In this document: positions 36,729 through 46,413 of the stretch, piece after piece
Position numbering within the stretch: position 1 is the first letter of the stretch
How the letters are laid out: each line of letters begins with the position of its first letter
Assembly: GCF_011068285.1 (NCBI RefSeq)
Contig: NZ_CP049616.1
Coordinates: forward strand, 3,244,001-3,308,000
Direction: 5' to 3'
DNA length: 64,000 bases
Origin: Flagellimonas oceani
Lineage (GTDB): Bacteria; Bacteroidota; Bacteroidia; Flavobacteriales; Flavobacteriaceae
The notes under the pieces: generated by a model
Told to the model about the DNA's origin: nothing
The model's input: only the letters and a program-made list of their open reading frames with translations
The model's database searches: none
Position numbers and translations under genes: made by a program

Positions 36729-39700
36729 ATGAAAACAAAAAAATGTTGGATGGTGCTGATGCTGTTTATATGTGTAATCACAGCATCTTTGGCACAGGAA
36801 AAAAACATTTCAGGTAACGTGACGGACCAGTCTGGTCTTCCGCTCCCTGGTGTTTCCATTGTGGTTGTGGGGACATCCAATGGTACACAAACCGATTTTG
36901 ATGGGAACTATTCCATCACAGCCAGTACTGGACAAACCCTTCGTTTTAGCTACATTGGTCAAAAAACTGTTGATAGAACTGTAGGAGCTTCCTCTACCAT
37001 TAATGTGCAGATGGAGGAGGATGCGCAAGCTTTGGAAGAAGTTGTTGTGACGGGTTATGGTTCTCGTTCAAAGGAGTTGTCGACATCGGCAATTTCAACG
37101 GTATCCACCGAAAAGATTGAGGCATTCGTTCCTTCCACTAGCGTGGATAATATACTTCAAGGTCAGGCTGCTGGTGTTCAGGTAACGGCAGCGAATGGTA
37201 GGCCAGGTCAAACTGCTTTCGTTACCATTAGGGGTGTTGGTTCGCTTAACGCGAGTACAACGCCTTTATATGTGGTAGATGGTGTTCCGGTTAACTCTGA
37301 TTTCATCAACAACCTGAACCCGAATGACATTGAGTCTTTTTCCATTCTTAAAGATGCGGCCACAGTTTCAAAATATGGTTCCCGTGGTTCTAACGGTGTT
37401 GTATTGATTACTACCAAACAAGGTAAGACAGGGGATGCACGCATCACTTTTAGATCTTCCTTTGGCTTTTCGGAAAGAATTCCTGACCCATTTGATTTGA
37501 TGAACACTTCTCAGAAGCTTGAACTTGAAAGACAATTTGCTGAATTGGGTGTCAATGCAGCTCAGTCTTTGCCTGGTGCAACAGCAGATGATGCTGAAAG
37601 AGCAAGGTTGATAGGTCTGGATACCAATTGGGAGGAAGAATTGTTGAGAAAGGGTCAGATACAGTCCAACTCTCTTTCTATTTCCGGGGGTGATGAAAAA
37701 ATGACATATTTCCTTTCTTTGGGTTATGATAAGAACACAGGTATCATTGATAGAATTGATGGTTTTGAAAGGGTAACGGCTCGCTTGAACACAACATACC
37801 AGGCCAAAGAGTGGTTGAATGTAGGTACTAATATATCTCTTTCAAGAAGTACTACTGATTTACCTAGGGACCGTAACAACGTGCAGAACCCATTTAGAGC
37901 GATGTACGATTACAACCCATGGGATCCTTTGTATTTGAGGAATGCTGACGGAAGTATACAACTTGATGAGCAAGGTGATCCAATTTTCAATCCAACAACA
38001 CAAGGGTATTCAATTGCAAGGGCCTTGATTACAGAGCCAGAGGACAATAGAAACTTCCTTATCGTTGGTAGCTTGTTTGCCGATATTAAGTTTTCCGACA
38101 AGTTCTCCAACAGATTCTCGGTTGGTGCTACAAACAATAGATTTAATAGAACAGTGAGATCATTGCCAGGAGGTGTTTTGGATGGTATTGTAGGGGATGC
38201 TAATTTCCCTGGAACACAGACGGATAATTTTTCCAATACATTGCAATACAATGTGAACAACCTATTTTCCTACAGTGATACCTATGGAGATTATCATAAT
38301 TTATCAGCAAGTTTCCTGTTGGAATACAACGAGAATATCTACACGGATCTTTTTGCCAGTGCAAGAGGGTTTCCTTCTCCAGAAATTCCTTATCAGGATG
38401 TAGCTGCCGAAGCCACTGCATCTGGTTCAGAAGAGGCTAGAAGAGTTCTGTTTTCACAAGGTCTTTTCGTGGATTATGACTATGATGGAAAGTACATCCT
38501 TTCCGGGTCAATTAGACGCGATGGTTCTTCAAGATTTGGACCTGAAAACCAGTACGGATATTTCTACAGTGGTAGTGCCGCTTGGAACATTGCAAGGGAA
38601 TCTTTCTTAGAGGGTACTGCAGTCAACGATTTAAAGCTTAGGGCTTCTTATGGTACTTCTGGTAACCAGAACATAGGGGACTTTAACTTCTTGAACTTGT
38701 TGGAGTTCGGAACATATAATGGTAATACCACTGCTATTCCAATTGGAGTGGGAAACACAAATATCAAATGGGAGTCTCAGGCTATTTTGGATATAGGTCT
38801 TGAGTTTGGGTTGTTCAACAATAGAGTAAATGGTGTAGTTGATTATTTCAAAAAGAATTCAAGGGATTTATTGTTGAACCAACCGTTGTCCCAAACAGTG
38901 GGTGATGAGGACAACTCCATTGTTGCAAATATCGGTGAGGTTGAGAACAGCGGTATCGAAGTTTCCTTGAACGCAGATGTTATTCGAGCCCAAGATTTTG
39001 TTTGGAGAGTTGGAGGTAATATATCTTTTCTAGACAACAAGGTGGTTAGCTTGGTTAATGGTGATGACATCATCAATGGAACTTTTGGTTACAACATTTT
39101 GAGGGAAGGAGAGGAAATCAACTCTTTCTACACAGTTAAATACGCTGGGGTCAATCCGGCCAACGGTGAGCCTTTGTACTATGATCTCGATGGTAATATC
39201 ACCAACGAATATAGCGCTAGCTTTAATACAATTTTGGAAGGCAAATCCCCCTATGCCAATGTTGAGGGCGGATTCTTCACTTCCATCCGATGGGGTGGAT
39301 TTGGAGTGCGTGCCGATTTTGTTGGTAAAGGAGGAAACTATATTATGAACTTCCAGAGACAAGCTGGTATTTCTATCGGAAATATTGATAGTAACCAAAG
39401 AGTTGAAGCTTTCAACTACTGGAAACAGCCTGGTGATACTAACGTGTTGCCTAGTCCAATATTTGGAGGTACGGCAGACCAAGATAGTGACCGATGGTTG
39501 GAAAAAGGAGATTATATACGTTTGAGAACCTTGACAGTTGACTATAATTTAACTGGAAAGATTATTCATGGAACAGGTATTGACAGGCTCCGAGTTTTTG
39601 CCACAGGTCAGAACTTATTTACCATTACTGAATACAACGGAGATCCAGAAATAGGAATTGGTTCGGGTGAAAGCTCTGCAGCAGGTAGTGCTGGATTTAT

Positions 39701-39773
39701 TCCTGGAGCTTTCTCTTTGTTCAGTTATCCACAGACTAGGTCTTATACATTCGGAGTAGAAATCGGATTTTAA
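36729..39773 (+). CDS. SusC/RagA-type TonB-linked outer-membrane transporter
   Basis: 1014 aa. Signal peptide (LMLFICVITASLAQ), carboxypeptidase-regulatory-like domain (NVTDQSGLPLPGVSIVVVGT), the SusC signature region VVVTGYGSRSKELSTSAIS, a plug with PLYVVDGVPVNSDF and DAATVSKYGSRGSNGVVLIT, then a 22-strand-type barrel ending TRSYTFGVEIGF. It imports a bound oligomer with its SusD partner 14 bp downstream. No glycosidase or protease is nearby, so the substrate is unknown. Confidence 0.97.
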   Translation: MKTKKCWMVLMLFICVITASLAQEKNISGNVTDQSGLPLPGVSIVVVGTSNGTQTDFDGNYSITASTGQTLRFSYIGQKTVDRTVGASSTINVQMEEDAQALEEVVVTGYGSRSKELSTSAISTVSTEKIEAFVPSTSVDNILQGQAAGVQVTAANGRPGQTAFVTIRGVGSLNASTTPLYVVDGVPVNSDFINNLNPNDIESFSILKDAATVSKYGSRGSNGVVLITTKQGKTGDARITFRSSFGFSERIPDPFDLMNTSQKLELERQFAELGVNAAQSLPGATADDAERARLIGLDTNWEEELLRKGQIQSNSLSISGGDEKMTYFLSLGYDKNTGIIDRIDGFERVTARLNTTYQAKEWLNVGTNISLSRSTTDLPRDRNNVQNPFRAMYDYNPWDPLYLRNADGSIQLDEQGDPIFNPTTQGYSIARALITEPEDNRNFLIVGSLFADIKFSDKFSNRFSVGATNNRFNRTVRSLPGGVLDGIVGDANFPGTQTDNFSNTLQYNVNNLFSYSDTYGDYHNLSASFLLEYNENIYTDLFASARGFPSPEIPYQDVAAEATASGSEEARRVLFSQGLFVDYDYDGKYILSGSIRRDGSSRFGPENQYGYFYSGSAAWNIARESFLEGTAVNDLKLRASYGTSGNQNIGDFNFLNLLEFGTYNGNTTAIPIGVGNTNIKWESQAILDIGLEFGLFNNRVNGVVDYFKKNSRDLLLNQPLSQTVGDEDNSIVANIGEVENSGIEVSLNADVIRAQDFVWRVGGNISFLDNKVVSLVNGDDIINGTFGYNILREGEEINSFYTVKYAGVNPANGEPLYYDLDGNITNEYSASFNTILEGKSPYANVEGGFFTSIRWGGFGVRADFVGKGGNYIMNFQRQAGISIGNIDSNQRVEAFNYWKQPGDTNVLPSPIFGGTADQDSDRWLEKGDYIRLRTLTVDYNLTGKIIHGTGIDRLRVFATGQNLFTITEYNGDPEIGIGSGESSAAGSAGFIPGAFSLFSYPQTRSYTFGVEIGF

Positions 39774-39787
39774 AAAAAGAAATTAAC

Positions 39788-41245
39788 ATGAAAAATAGAT
39801 TATATAAATATTGTTTAGCATCATTTGTAGCAGCAACCTTGTTGGTGTCTTGTGATGACGAACTGGACGTCGATCCATTTACAGAAGGTAATCCAGAAAC
39901 ATTTTTTAATACGGTTTCCAGTTTCCAGAATGGAGTGGATGGTATATATAGCCAGTTTTGGAATTATTATTCTGCGCCGGGCTCCGGTCTGCAAGGTATT
40001 CCCGATATCTTATCGGACAATGTAATTCTTGCACAGACTGGTCGTAGGTCTAACGAGGTTTATTACGACTACAGATATAATCCAAATACGTTAGGGGCAA
40101 TTCCACTTTATTGGAGTGAAGCTTATGAAGCAGTAAATGCCGCTAACTTGATAATTGGGCAGATAGATAACTTGGCCAGTGGTCCTGAAAAGGACAATAT
40201 TCTTGGTCAGGCCCTTGCTGCTCGTGCTATTGCACATTTTGACCTTGCAAGAATATATGCCATGATTCCAACGCAAAGTACCGATGCGGCCAACTCGCCC
40301 GGTATTGTTTATATTAAAGTAGAAGATGGTGATACTGATGATCCTTTGGCTCAGCCTTCCAGAGAAACTGTTGCAAGCAATTATAGTGAGATAATTGGAG
40401 ATTTGGAGCAGGCTGCCCAGTTGATCGGGACTTCCAACGGCGAAGGACGATTGAATAGAAATGCTGTGTACGCCATGTTGTCAAGGGTTTATCTTTACAA
40501 TGGTGATTATCAATTGGCGATAAATGCCGCAGATCAGGTGACAACTGACATAATTGATGCCAAAGTTGAAGGAGCTCTAATGGCTGTCTATGAGGACACT
40601 ACTAATAAAGGCGTTATTATAGAGTGGTCTGTAAATACTTCTTCGGAATCAAGATTTAACAATGTTGGCGTACTTTACAGTCAAACTACGCCTCCCAATA
40701 CCGTGCTTGAATATGCAGTTGAATATGAATTCTTCAATAATTTAGATCCAAACGATTTAAGGAGAGAAGTGATTCAATATGATGCCACTAACCAAGGTAA
40801 CAATTACAATGCTATAAGAAAGTTCTTGGGTGAACCTAATCAGGTAAACGGACGTGTGGACATTAAAGTTCTTAGGGCCGCAGAGGTTTTGCTGAACAAG
40901 GCTGAGGCTCAATTTGAAATCGACCCAGCAGCTGCACTTACAACTTTGAACATATTGAGGGATGCTAGATATACCTCTTACACAGGTGGAGAAACAGGTC
41001 AGGCATTGGAAGATGCCATTCAATATGAAAGAAGGGTGGAACTTAGTTTTGAGGGTCACAGATTTTTCGACCTAAAACGTAGAGGAGAGGCTGTACAACG
41101 TTCAAATAATGGAGATTTAGCCGATGGATCAGGAACACCTCCTGAGATTTTGACATTGCCTGTTGGGGACCACAGATTCCAGTTTCCTATACCTATTGAT
41201 GAGATCAATGCCAACCCGAATATGGCACAAAATCCAGATTATTAA
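39788..41245 (+). CDS. SusD/RagB-family substrate-binding lipoprotein
   Basis: 485 aa. Lipoprotein signal ending LLVSCDDELD, helical TPR-like scaffold (ALAARAIAHFDLARIYAM), and the C-terminal family block RRVELSFEGHRFFDLKRRG with the FPIP(I)DEINANPNMAQNPDY ending. It forms the lid over the SusC barrel. Adjacent and co-oriented with susC-like and the next lipoprotein gene. Confidence 0.97.
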   Translation: MKNRLYKYCLASFVAATLLVSCDDELDVDPFTEGNPETFFNTVSSFQNGVDGIYSQFWNYYSAPGSGLQGIPDILSDNVILAQTGRRSNEVYYDYRYNPNTLGAIPLYWSEAYEAVNAANLIIGQIDNLASGPEKDNILGQALAARAIAHFDLARIYAMIPTQSTDAANSPGIVYIKVEDGDTDDPLAQPSRETVASNYSEIIGDLEQAAQLIGTSNGEGRLNRNAVYAMLSRVYLYNGDYQLAINAADQVTTDIIDAKVEGALMAVYEDTTNKGVIIEWSVNTSSESRFNNVGVLYSQTTPPNTVLEYAVEYEFFNNLDPNDLRREVIQYDATNQGNNYNAIRKFLGEPNQVNGRVDIKVLRAAEVLLNKAEAQFEIDPAAALTTLNILRDARYTSYTGGETGQALEDAIQYERRVELSFEGHRFFDLKRRGEAVQRSNNGDLADGSGTPPEILTLPVGDHRFQFPIPIDEINANPNMAQNPDY

Positions 41246-41263
41246 TTTGTAACTGCTTAAAAG

Positions 41264-42100
41264 ATGAAAAATATATTTAAAGCATTTGGAGTTCTTTTTG
41301 TGGGTCTTACGTTGTTTTTCTCATCATGTGAAGAAGAACAGATTGTTTACAATCCAGTATCCGGTCAGACGCTTGCATCGTTCAGTACTTCAGCCAAAAA
41401 CTTGCCAGTACCTGCGGAGGGTAATTCAGTAAATATCGATATAACTGCTAGTACTGAATCTGATGTAGCAAGAACTATTTCGGTCGAAGTGGACCCCACT
41501 TCGACAGCTACCCCTGATCAATACACAATCAGTAACCCTGGTATCGCTGCAGGTAAATTTGTAGGAACAATAACAGTTGAGGGCAACTTTGACGCTTTAC
41601 CAGAAGAAGGCGCTACTATGTTAGTTCTTAACCTTAAAGATGTGTCCGATTCAAATGATTTGACTTTTGGTAATGAAACCGTAACCATTACTTTGTTCAG
41701 AAAGTGTGATGAGGCTCCGACCCCTGGTGAATGGATCATTAATATGGAGGATATCTATGGAGATGGATGGCAAACAACCACTGGAAACGGAGGGCCAGGT
41801 ATCTCTATTACATTGAGTGACGGCACCGTATTTGAGGTAGGTCTCTGCACTCCATATGAGGAAAATAGCTATGATTGTACTGGTTTCGATACCGTATTCG
41901 ATTCTGATGCTCCTGATTGGACCAGTGGTTCAGCTACGATTGAAATCCCTGATGGTATCGAGTCTGCGGAATGGTATTTCCCTGGAGACAATTGGGAAGA
42001 GATATCTTTCAGTATAGTGGCTCCAAATGGAAACATAGTCGCTCAGGGAAATCCAGGCACACCAGCTGGCCCGATAGAAATCGATTTTTGCGCTCAGTAA
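41264..42100 (+). CDS. Accessory surface lipoprotein of the SusC/SusD locus
   Basis: 278 aa. Lipoprotein signal ending LFFSSCEEE. Residues ~25-145 look like a DUF4843/Calx-beta-type beta-sandwich (VARTISVEVDPTSTATPDQY). The C-terminal half begins NMEDIYGDGWQTTTGNGGPG and has paired cysteines, resembling the 'GDGW' beta-domains of secreted flavobacterial proteins. Third gene of the locus, 18 bp after SusD, so probably a surface glycan- or protein-binding accessory. Ligand unknown. Confidence 0.8.
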   Translation: MKNIFKAFGVLFVGLTLFFSSCEEEQIVYNPVSGQTLASFSTSAKNLPVPAEGNSVNIDITASTESDVARTISVEVDPTSTATPDQYTISNPGIAAGKFVGTITVEGNFDALPEEGATMLVLNLKDVSDSNDLTFGNETVTITLFRKCDEAPTPGEWIINMEDIYGDGWQTTTGNGGPGISITLSDGTVFEVGLCTPYEENSYDCTGFDTVFDSDAPDWTSGSATIEIPDGIESAEWYFPGDNWEEISFSIVAPNGNIVAQGNPGTPAGPIEIDFCAQ

Positions 42101-42133
42101 TATCATTGGAGTAAATAACTAATAACCTAAGAT

Positions 42134-42173
42134 ATAAAAGCATCCTGATTACCAATCAGGATGCTTTTATTTC
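42134..42173 (+). terminator. Terminator of the SusC/SusD operon
   Basis: ATAAAAGCATCCTGATT (42134-42150) and AATCAGGATGCTTTTAT (42154-42170) form a perfect 17-bp stem with a three-base loop and a T-rich 3' side. Confidence 0.9.
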
Positions 42174-42185
42174 AACCAACCACCT

Positions 42186-42230
42186 CATCCATCAACCCAA
42201 ACAGGCCATCCGTCAATTGGTGCCCTAAAA
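42186..42230 (+). promoter_or_regulatory. Tandem half-site regulatory element, copy 2
   Basis: CATCCATCAA (42186-42195) and CATCCGTCAA (42207-42216), again exactly 21 bp apart, with TTGG directly after and CTAAAA at 42225. It aligns with 35749-35797 nearly base by base. The second half-site is 75 bp before the ATG of the secreted unknown protein. Confidence 0.65.
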
Positions 42231-42281
42231 TTTAATCAATTGCTCTTATGTTTGACACATATTCATCAAATTATTGATAAT

Positions 42282-42863
42282 ATGGCCCGAATCAACAATA
42301 AAACAATTGGCAATCTATTGGCTGGATTACTCTTTCAATCCACTACAATTTTGTTCAGTCAAAATGACACGGAAACAATCCTGAGACTTGATAACTTCAT
42401 CAACAAAAGCTGCACCACCAGCTACAATCAAATCACCTCGGAAATAGTTCAGAACATTCTAAAACACGATGTGTACTATATCACTCAGGAGACTATGAAT
42501 ATCTATGGTGAAAAGGAAAAAGAGGTCCATGAGTTTATTGTGGTGGACAATGGTGCGGAAGTAAAACGGTTTGAAAGGATAAAAACCGACACTCCCCTTC
42601 CAGAACTCACCAGTTACATTCGTGAAGACTTTGTACTCAACGAAGAATCCGCTCCAAATTTTCAAGCGCTCTTGGACTACATATACCCCATTGCCGATTG
42701 GAAACCGGATAAACGGGAATTCTTTTTTAAAAACGGCAAATGGTATTTCCTTCGGGATGCATATTTCCGTACCAAACAAGGTTTTGAGATCACTGTAAGC
42801 CCAAAAGGAAAAATAACCCATATCTGCTACAAGATGAAATGGGACGAATACGAAAGTAAATAG
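42282..42863 (+). CDS. Secreted protein of unknown function
   Basis: 193 aa from the ATG at 42282 (a TTG 14 codons upstream overlaps the probable promoter). The N-terminus (NLLAGLLFQSTTILFSQ) is a plausible signal peptide, then a soluble alpha/beta-looking domain with many aromatic and charged residues (DYIYPIADWKPDKREFFFK, RDAYFRTKQGFEITVSPKG). I recognise no family. It lies alone between two terminators and behind the tandem 21-bp-spaced element, so it is a monocistronic, specifically regulated gene. Confidence 0.75.
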   Translation: MARINNKTIGNLLAGLLFQSTTILFSQNDTETILRLDNFINKSCTTSYNQITSEIVQNILKHDVYYITQETMNIYGEKEKEVHEFIVVDNGAEVKRFERIKTDTPLPELTSYIREDFVLNEESAPNFQALLDYIYPIADWKPDKREFFFKNGKWYFLRDAYFRTKQGFEITVSPKGKITHICYKMKWDEYESK

Positions 42864-42865
42864 GC

Positions 42866-42900
42866 AACAAAAAAGCCTCCCGATCGGGAGGCTTTTTGTT
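42866..42900. terminator. Bidirectional terminator between convergent genes
   Basis: AAAAAGCCTCCCGATC is self-complementary with GATCGGGAGGCTTTTT: a nearly uninterrupted palindrome with A- and T-runs on both sides. It serves the secreted unknown gene on plus and the ppiD operon on minus. Confidence 0.9.
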
Positions 42901-42916
42901 ATCTTTTTGGCCAATC

Positions 42917-45037
42917 CTAGTAGAATGTAGCCCTCTTGTCTTCTATTTCTGCCTTATCTTTTAAAGCATTGTACACTGACCCATTTACTCTGGCAGCAGC
43001 ACTTGTTTGTAGGTTTTGTGCATAGGTGCTATAGTTCTCCACATCGGCAGCTTCCGTTTTATTGGTTACTTTGATCATGTAAACACCGGTACTTCCCTCG
43101 AGCAAATCAGAAGTCTGATCCTTTTCCATGGCAAACGCTTTTCCAACAACAAATGGCTCTCTCCCTGCCCCTGGCAATGTTGGAGAGGACAATGTAACCG
43201 CAGAAGCAGTGCTTACGCTTACGCCATTATCCGAAGCAATCGCATCCATCGCCTTGCCTTTGTTGGCAGCAATAATTTGTTCTGCTTTGCGCTCCTTTCT
43301 GATGGCCGGCAACGCGGTTGCCGAGGCATCTTCGGGTGCCATTAGCCCTTTTTTGTACTTCTTGGTCAACTGCACCACGGCGTAACCGTTGTTTACATTA
43401 AAACGTCGGATGTCACCAACATTGGTATCCTCGTTAAATGCCCACTGTACAATGCTACGCTGGGAACCAAGGCCCGGAAGGTTCTCTTCCATTTCCTTGA
43501 TTTTGTTCACTGGACGAACGGTGTAGCTACTTTCTCTTGCAATGTCGCCAAAGTCTTCCGGCTCTGCATCCATAACTGCCATTTCGTACTTGGTGGCATC
43601 GGTGAACAAGGTATTGATTGTTTCTTCCGATGGCTCAATTTCTCTCGACAATGTTGCTACCTGAATCACATCTTGCTTGTCATCAACCTTGATTACGTGG
43701 TATCCAAATTGGGTTTCCACCAAACCAACTGTCCCTGTTGGGTTTCCAAAACAGAAATCATTGAATTCATCGGCCATTACGCCTTCTTGGAAATACCCTA
43801 GGTCACCTCCACGTGGAGCGGATGGTCCGTCTGAATTATCCCGTGCAAGTGCCGTAAAAACAGCATCTTCTTTCTTGGCTTCGGCCAATAATCTTTTTGC
43901 TTCGGCTTCGGCTTCCTCCTTGGTTCTGGTAATGGATGGGTTGGCACGTTCTGCACCTTCCCAAGTAATCAAAATATGGCTTGCTTTTACGGTTCCATTT
44001 TCTTTTCTGTCCATTACTTTGGATACTTTGTAAGCATCTCCATCTTTATAGGGGCCGTATATCTCCCCAACGCTCATCGCCATCAATGTATCGGCAACTA
44101 CGGAAGGAAGGTCTTTTTTGGCCTTATAAATGGTATCGAACTTGGTATCGGAATGTCTGTCCAAGAAAGCGGCCATGTCCGTAGTGTTCCTAAATCCTAG
44201 GATGGTATCGTTGGCATCTTTTGCCTCTGAATACTCCACAGAGCTGTCCATTAGCGAAGTTATTGCGGTTTTTACACTGTTCTCATCTTCGGCTGATGGC
44301 TTTTCTTCAAAATAAACGAAACGGATATCACGCGCTTTATCTTGCTTGAACAAGGCTTTGTGATTGTTGATATAGGCTTGGATATCACTTTTGGAAACTT
44401 CGATAGTGCTATCTGGAATTGAGGTGTAAGGAATACGAACATATTGCATGTCCACCTTGTTGTTGGCCATGTCGTAGTTCAACTCACCTTCGGTCAGGGT
44501 AGCAGTAACCCCTCCTTTAACCAAATTGAAATACATGCGCTCCTTAGCGGCCTGAATGATGGATTCCTCATCCTGCAACCATGCATCGTAACGCAAAGGG
44601 TCGTTGGCCTTCCAGTCGGCAATGGCACTTTTAAAGACTTGTTCGTTGAACACACCGTTCTCATCCTGGAAATCTGGAATCTGCGCATAACCTGAAGTTC
44701 TGACAAAATCAACGATTTGATCGCTTTCCACATCAATGCCCAAATCCTCGAACTGTTGGTTCAAGATGGCCCTTCTCACTTCTTGATCGTAAACCATGTT
44801 CACCAACTGGGTGGAGGTAACGGACGGACCGTATCTTCGGGAGGCCGTTTCCACCTGAGCTCTAAACTCGTCAATTGGAATATTTTCCCCATTTACTTCT
44901 GCAACCGAGGAGCCTACTTTTCCACCAGAAAAATTATTGCTGCTGAATACTCCCGATATTACGAATGCGAACAACGCCAAACCAATAATTAGAATAAGAA
45001 CTGTTGTCCGTTTTCTAATATTCTCTAATATTGCCAT
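42917..45037 (-). CDS. ppiD: Periplasmic peptidyl-prolyl isomerase PpiD/SurA type
   Basis: 706 aa from ATG 45037 (MAILENIRKRTT), the family start. One membrane anchor (VLILIIGLALFAFVISGVF), a SurA-N helical chaperone domain, a parvulin rotamase domain (VKASHILITWEG to TQFGYHVIKVDD) and a C-terminal SurA-like part. It folds outer-membrane proteins leaving the Sec channel. Last gene of the coaX-led envelope operon. Confidence 0.93.
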   Translation of the reverse strand: MAILENIRKRTTVLILIIGLALFAFVISGVFSSNNFSGGKVGSSVAEVNGENIPIDEFRAQVETASRRYGPSVTSTQLVNMVYDQEVRRAILNQQFEDLGIDVESDQIVDFVRTSGYAQIPDFQDENGVFNEQVFKSAIADWKANDPLRYDAWLQDEESIIQAAKERMYFNLVKGGVTATLTEGELNYDMANNKVDMQYVRIPYTSIPDSTIEVSKSDIQAYINNHKALFKQDKARDIRFVYFEEKPSAEDENSVKTAITSLMDSSVEYSEAKDANDTILGFRNTTDMAAFLDRHSDTKFDTIYKAKKDLPSVVADTLMAMSVGEIYGPYKDGDAYKVSKVMDRKENGTVKASHILITWEGAERANPSITRTKEEAEAEAKRLLAEAKKEDAVFTALARDNSDGPSAPRGGDLGYFQEGVMADEFNDFCFGNPTGTVGLVETQFGYHVIKVDDKQDVIQVATLSREIEPSEETINTLFTDATKYEMAVMDAEPEDFGDIARESSYTVRPVNKIKEMEENLPGLGSQRSIVQWAFNEDTNVGDIRRFNVNNGYAVVQLTKKYKKGLMAPEDASATALPAIRKERKAEQIIAANKGKAMDAIASDNGVSVSTASAVTLSSPTLPGAGREPFVVGKAFAMEKDQTSDLLEGSTGVYMIKVTNKTEAADVENYSTYAQNLQTSAAARVNGSVYNALKDKAEIEDKRATFY

Positions 45038-45121
45038 TTTACTGCTTGTTTTTTTTGAATTCAGTGGGCGAAAATACCACTTTCTTTTCAAATAGGAAAG
45101 CTAAAAACAGGGTGGAAATTA

Positions 45122-46411
45122 TTAATCTTCAGTATGAACGCGCACACTTACCAGGTCTATTTTGGTGTTGGACACCTCCAAAATTTTGAAGGTGAAGTTG
45201 TCCACGGTCACCTCTGAATCCTGTTCCGGGATTTCTCCTGTCTGATTTACGATGAGACCGCCCAATGTTTCGTATTCTTCTCCTTCAGGAAGCTCTAATT
45301 TGTACTGCTCGTTGATGTAGTCCACCTCCATCCGGGCAGAGAACTTGTACTCGTTCTCGCCGATTTGCTCTTCATGCAGGTCTGTGGAATCGTGCTCGTC
45401 CTCAATTTCACCAAAAAGTTCCTCGATAATGTCCTCGACGGTCAAAATACCGGAGGTACCACCATATTCATCGAGAACAACCGCCATACTCTTACGCTTT
45501 TTGGTCAATACGTTCAAGATGTCCTGAATGAGCATGGTTTCCGGAACAAACTCCACAGGAAGCAATATACTCTTGATGGTCTTTGGTTTTTTGAACAGTT
45601 CGTAAGAGTGTACATAACCTATAATTTCGTCGATGCTATCCTTAAAAATCAGAATTTTTGAATAGCCTGTTTCAGTAAAGAGTTTTGTTAGGTTTTTAGG
45701 GGTTTCATTGAGTTCCACCGCCGTAATTTCGGTTCTGGGCACCATTACTTCCCTCGCTTTTACGGTCGAGAATTCCAATGCATTCTGAAATATCTGTATT
45801 TCGGAATCCACGTCGTCCTCTTCCTGTACGGTTTCCATCTGTTCGTTGATATAGTCTCCCAATTCCAGCTTGGTAAAGGACAACTGCACCTCATCCCCTT
45901 CCGTTTTGAAGAATATCCTTAGTATAAAGTCGGATACCTTGATAACGAACCAAGAGATTACGGAGAACAAGAGATAGAAGATATAGGCCGGCACCGCAAA
46001 CACCTTGATCAGCACATTGGCATATATCTGAAAAAAAACCTTTGGCAAAAACTCGGCCGTCAATAAAATAACCAGGGTGGAGATTATGGTCTGTGCCAAC
46101 AAGCTAAAATCCGTTAGCAGTATATTAATGAACTGCAAATTGGTGGGGACCAAGCTCTGGAACCATTCCATGAGCATATCTCCCATAAATAGCCCATAAA
46201 TTACCAGTGCGATATTGTTGCCGATAAGCATGGTGGCAATAAATTTTGAAGGCTTATCGGTAAGTAAGGTGAGTACCTTCGCCAAAAATCCTTCTTGCTT
46301 TTTTTCAATCTCAATATGGATCTTATTGGCGGAAACGAAGGCTATCTCCATTCCCGAAAAAAACGCCGAAAACAGCAGAGAAAGAATTATGATGATCACG
46401 GAGGAATCCAA
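45122..46411 (-). CDS. CorB/CorC-type hemolysin-family membrane protein (CNNM + CBS)
   Basis: 429 aa. An N-terminal CNNM/DUF21 domain with three to four membrane segments (FSAFFSGMEIAFVSANK), a pair of CBS domains (TKLFTETGYSKILIF; KRKSMAVVLDEYGGTSGILTVEDI) and a C-terminal CorC_HlyC domain. The class is linked to Mg2+/Co2+ efflux; in Flavobacteriia a paralogue is GldE. Three bases separate it from the next gene upstream. Confidence 0.9.
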   Translation of the reverse strand: MDSSVIIIILSLLFSAFFSGMEIAFVSANKIHIEIEKKQEGFLAKVLTLLTDKPSKFIATMLIGNNIALVIYGLFMGDMLMEWFQSLVPTNLQFINILLTDFSLLAQTIISTLVILLTAEFLPKVFFQIYANVLIKVFAVPAYIFYLLFSVISWFVIKVSDFILRIFFKTEGDEVQLSFTKLELGDYINEQMETVQEEDDVDSEIQIFQNALEFSTVKAREVMVPRTEITAVELNETPKNLTKLFTETGYSKILIFKDSIDEIIGYVHSYELFKKPKTIKSILLPVEFVPETMLIQDILNVLTKKRKSMAVVLDEYGGTSGILTVEDIIEELFGEIEDEHDSTDLHEEQIGENEYKFSARMEVDYINEQYKLELPEGEEYETLGGLIVNQTGEIPEQDSEVTVDNFTFKILEVSNTKIDLVSVRVHTED

Positions 46412-46413
46412 TG

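Noticed and set aside
44868..44885. CGTCAATTGG copy resembling the 21-bp-spaced element
   Set aside because: Lies inside the ppiD coding region (encodes a conserved stretch) and has no second half-site 21 bp away.
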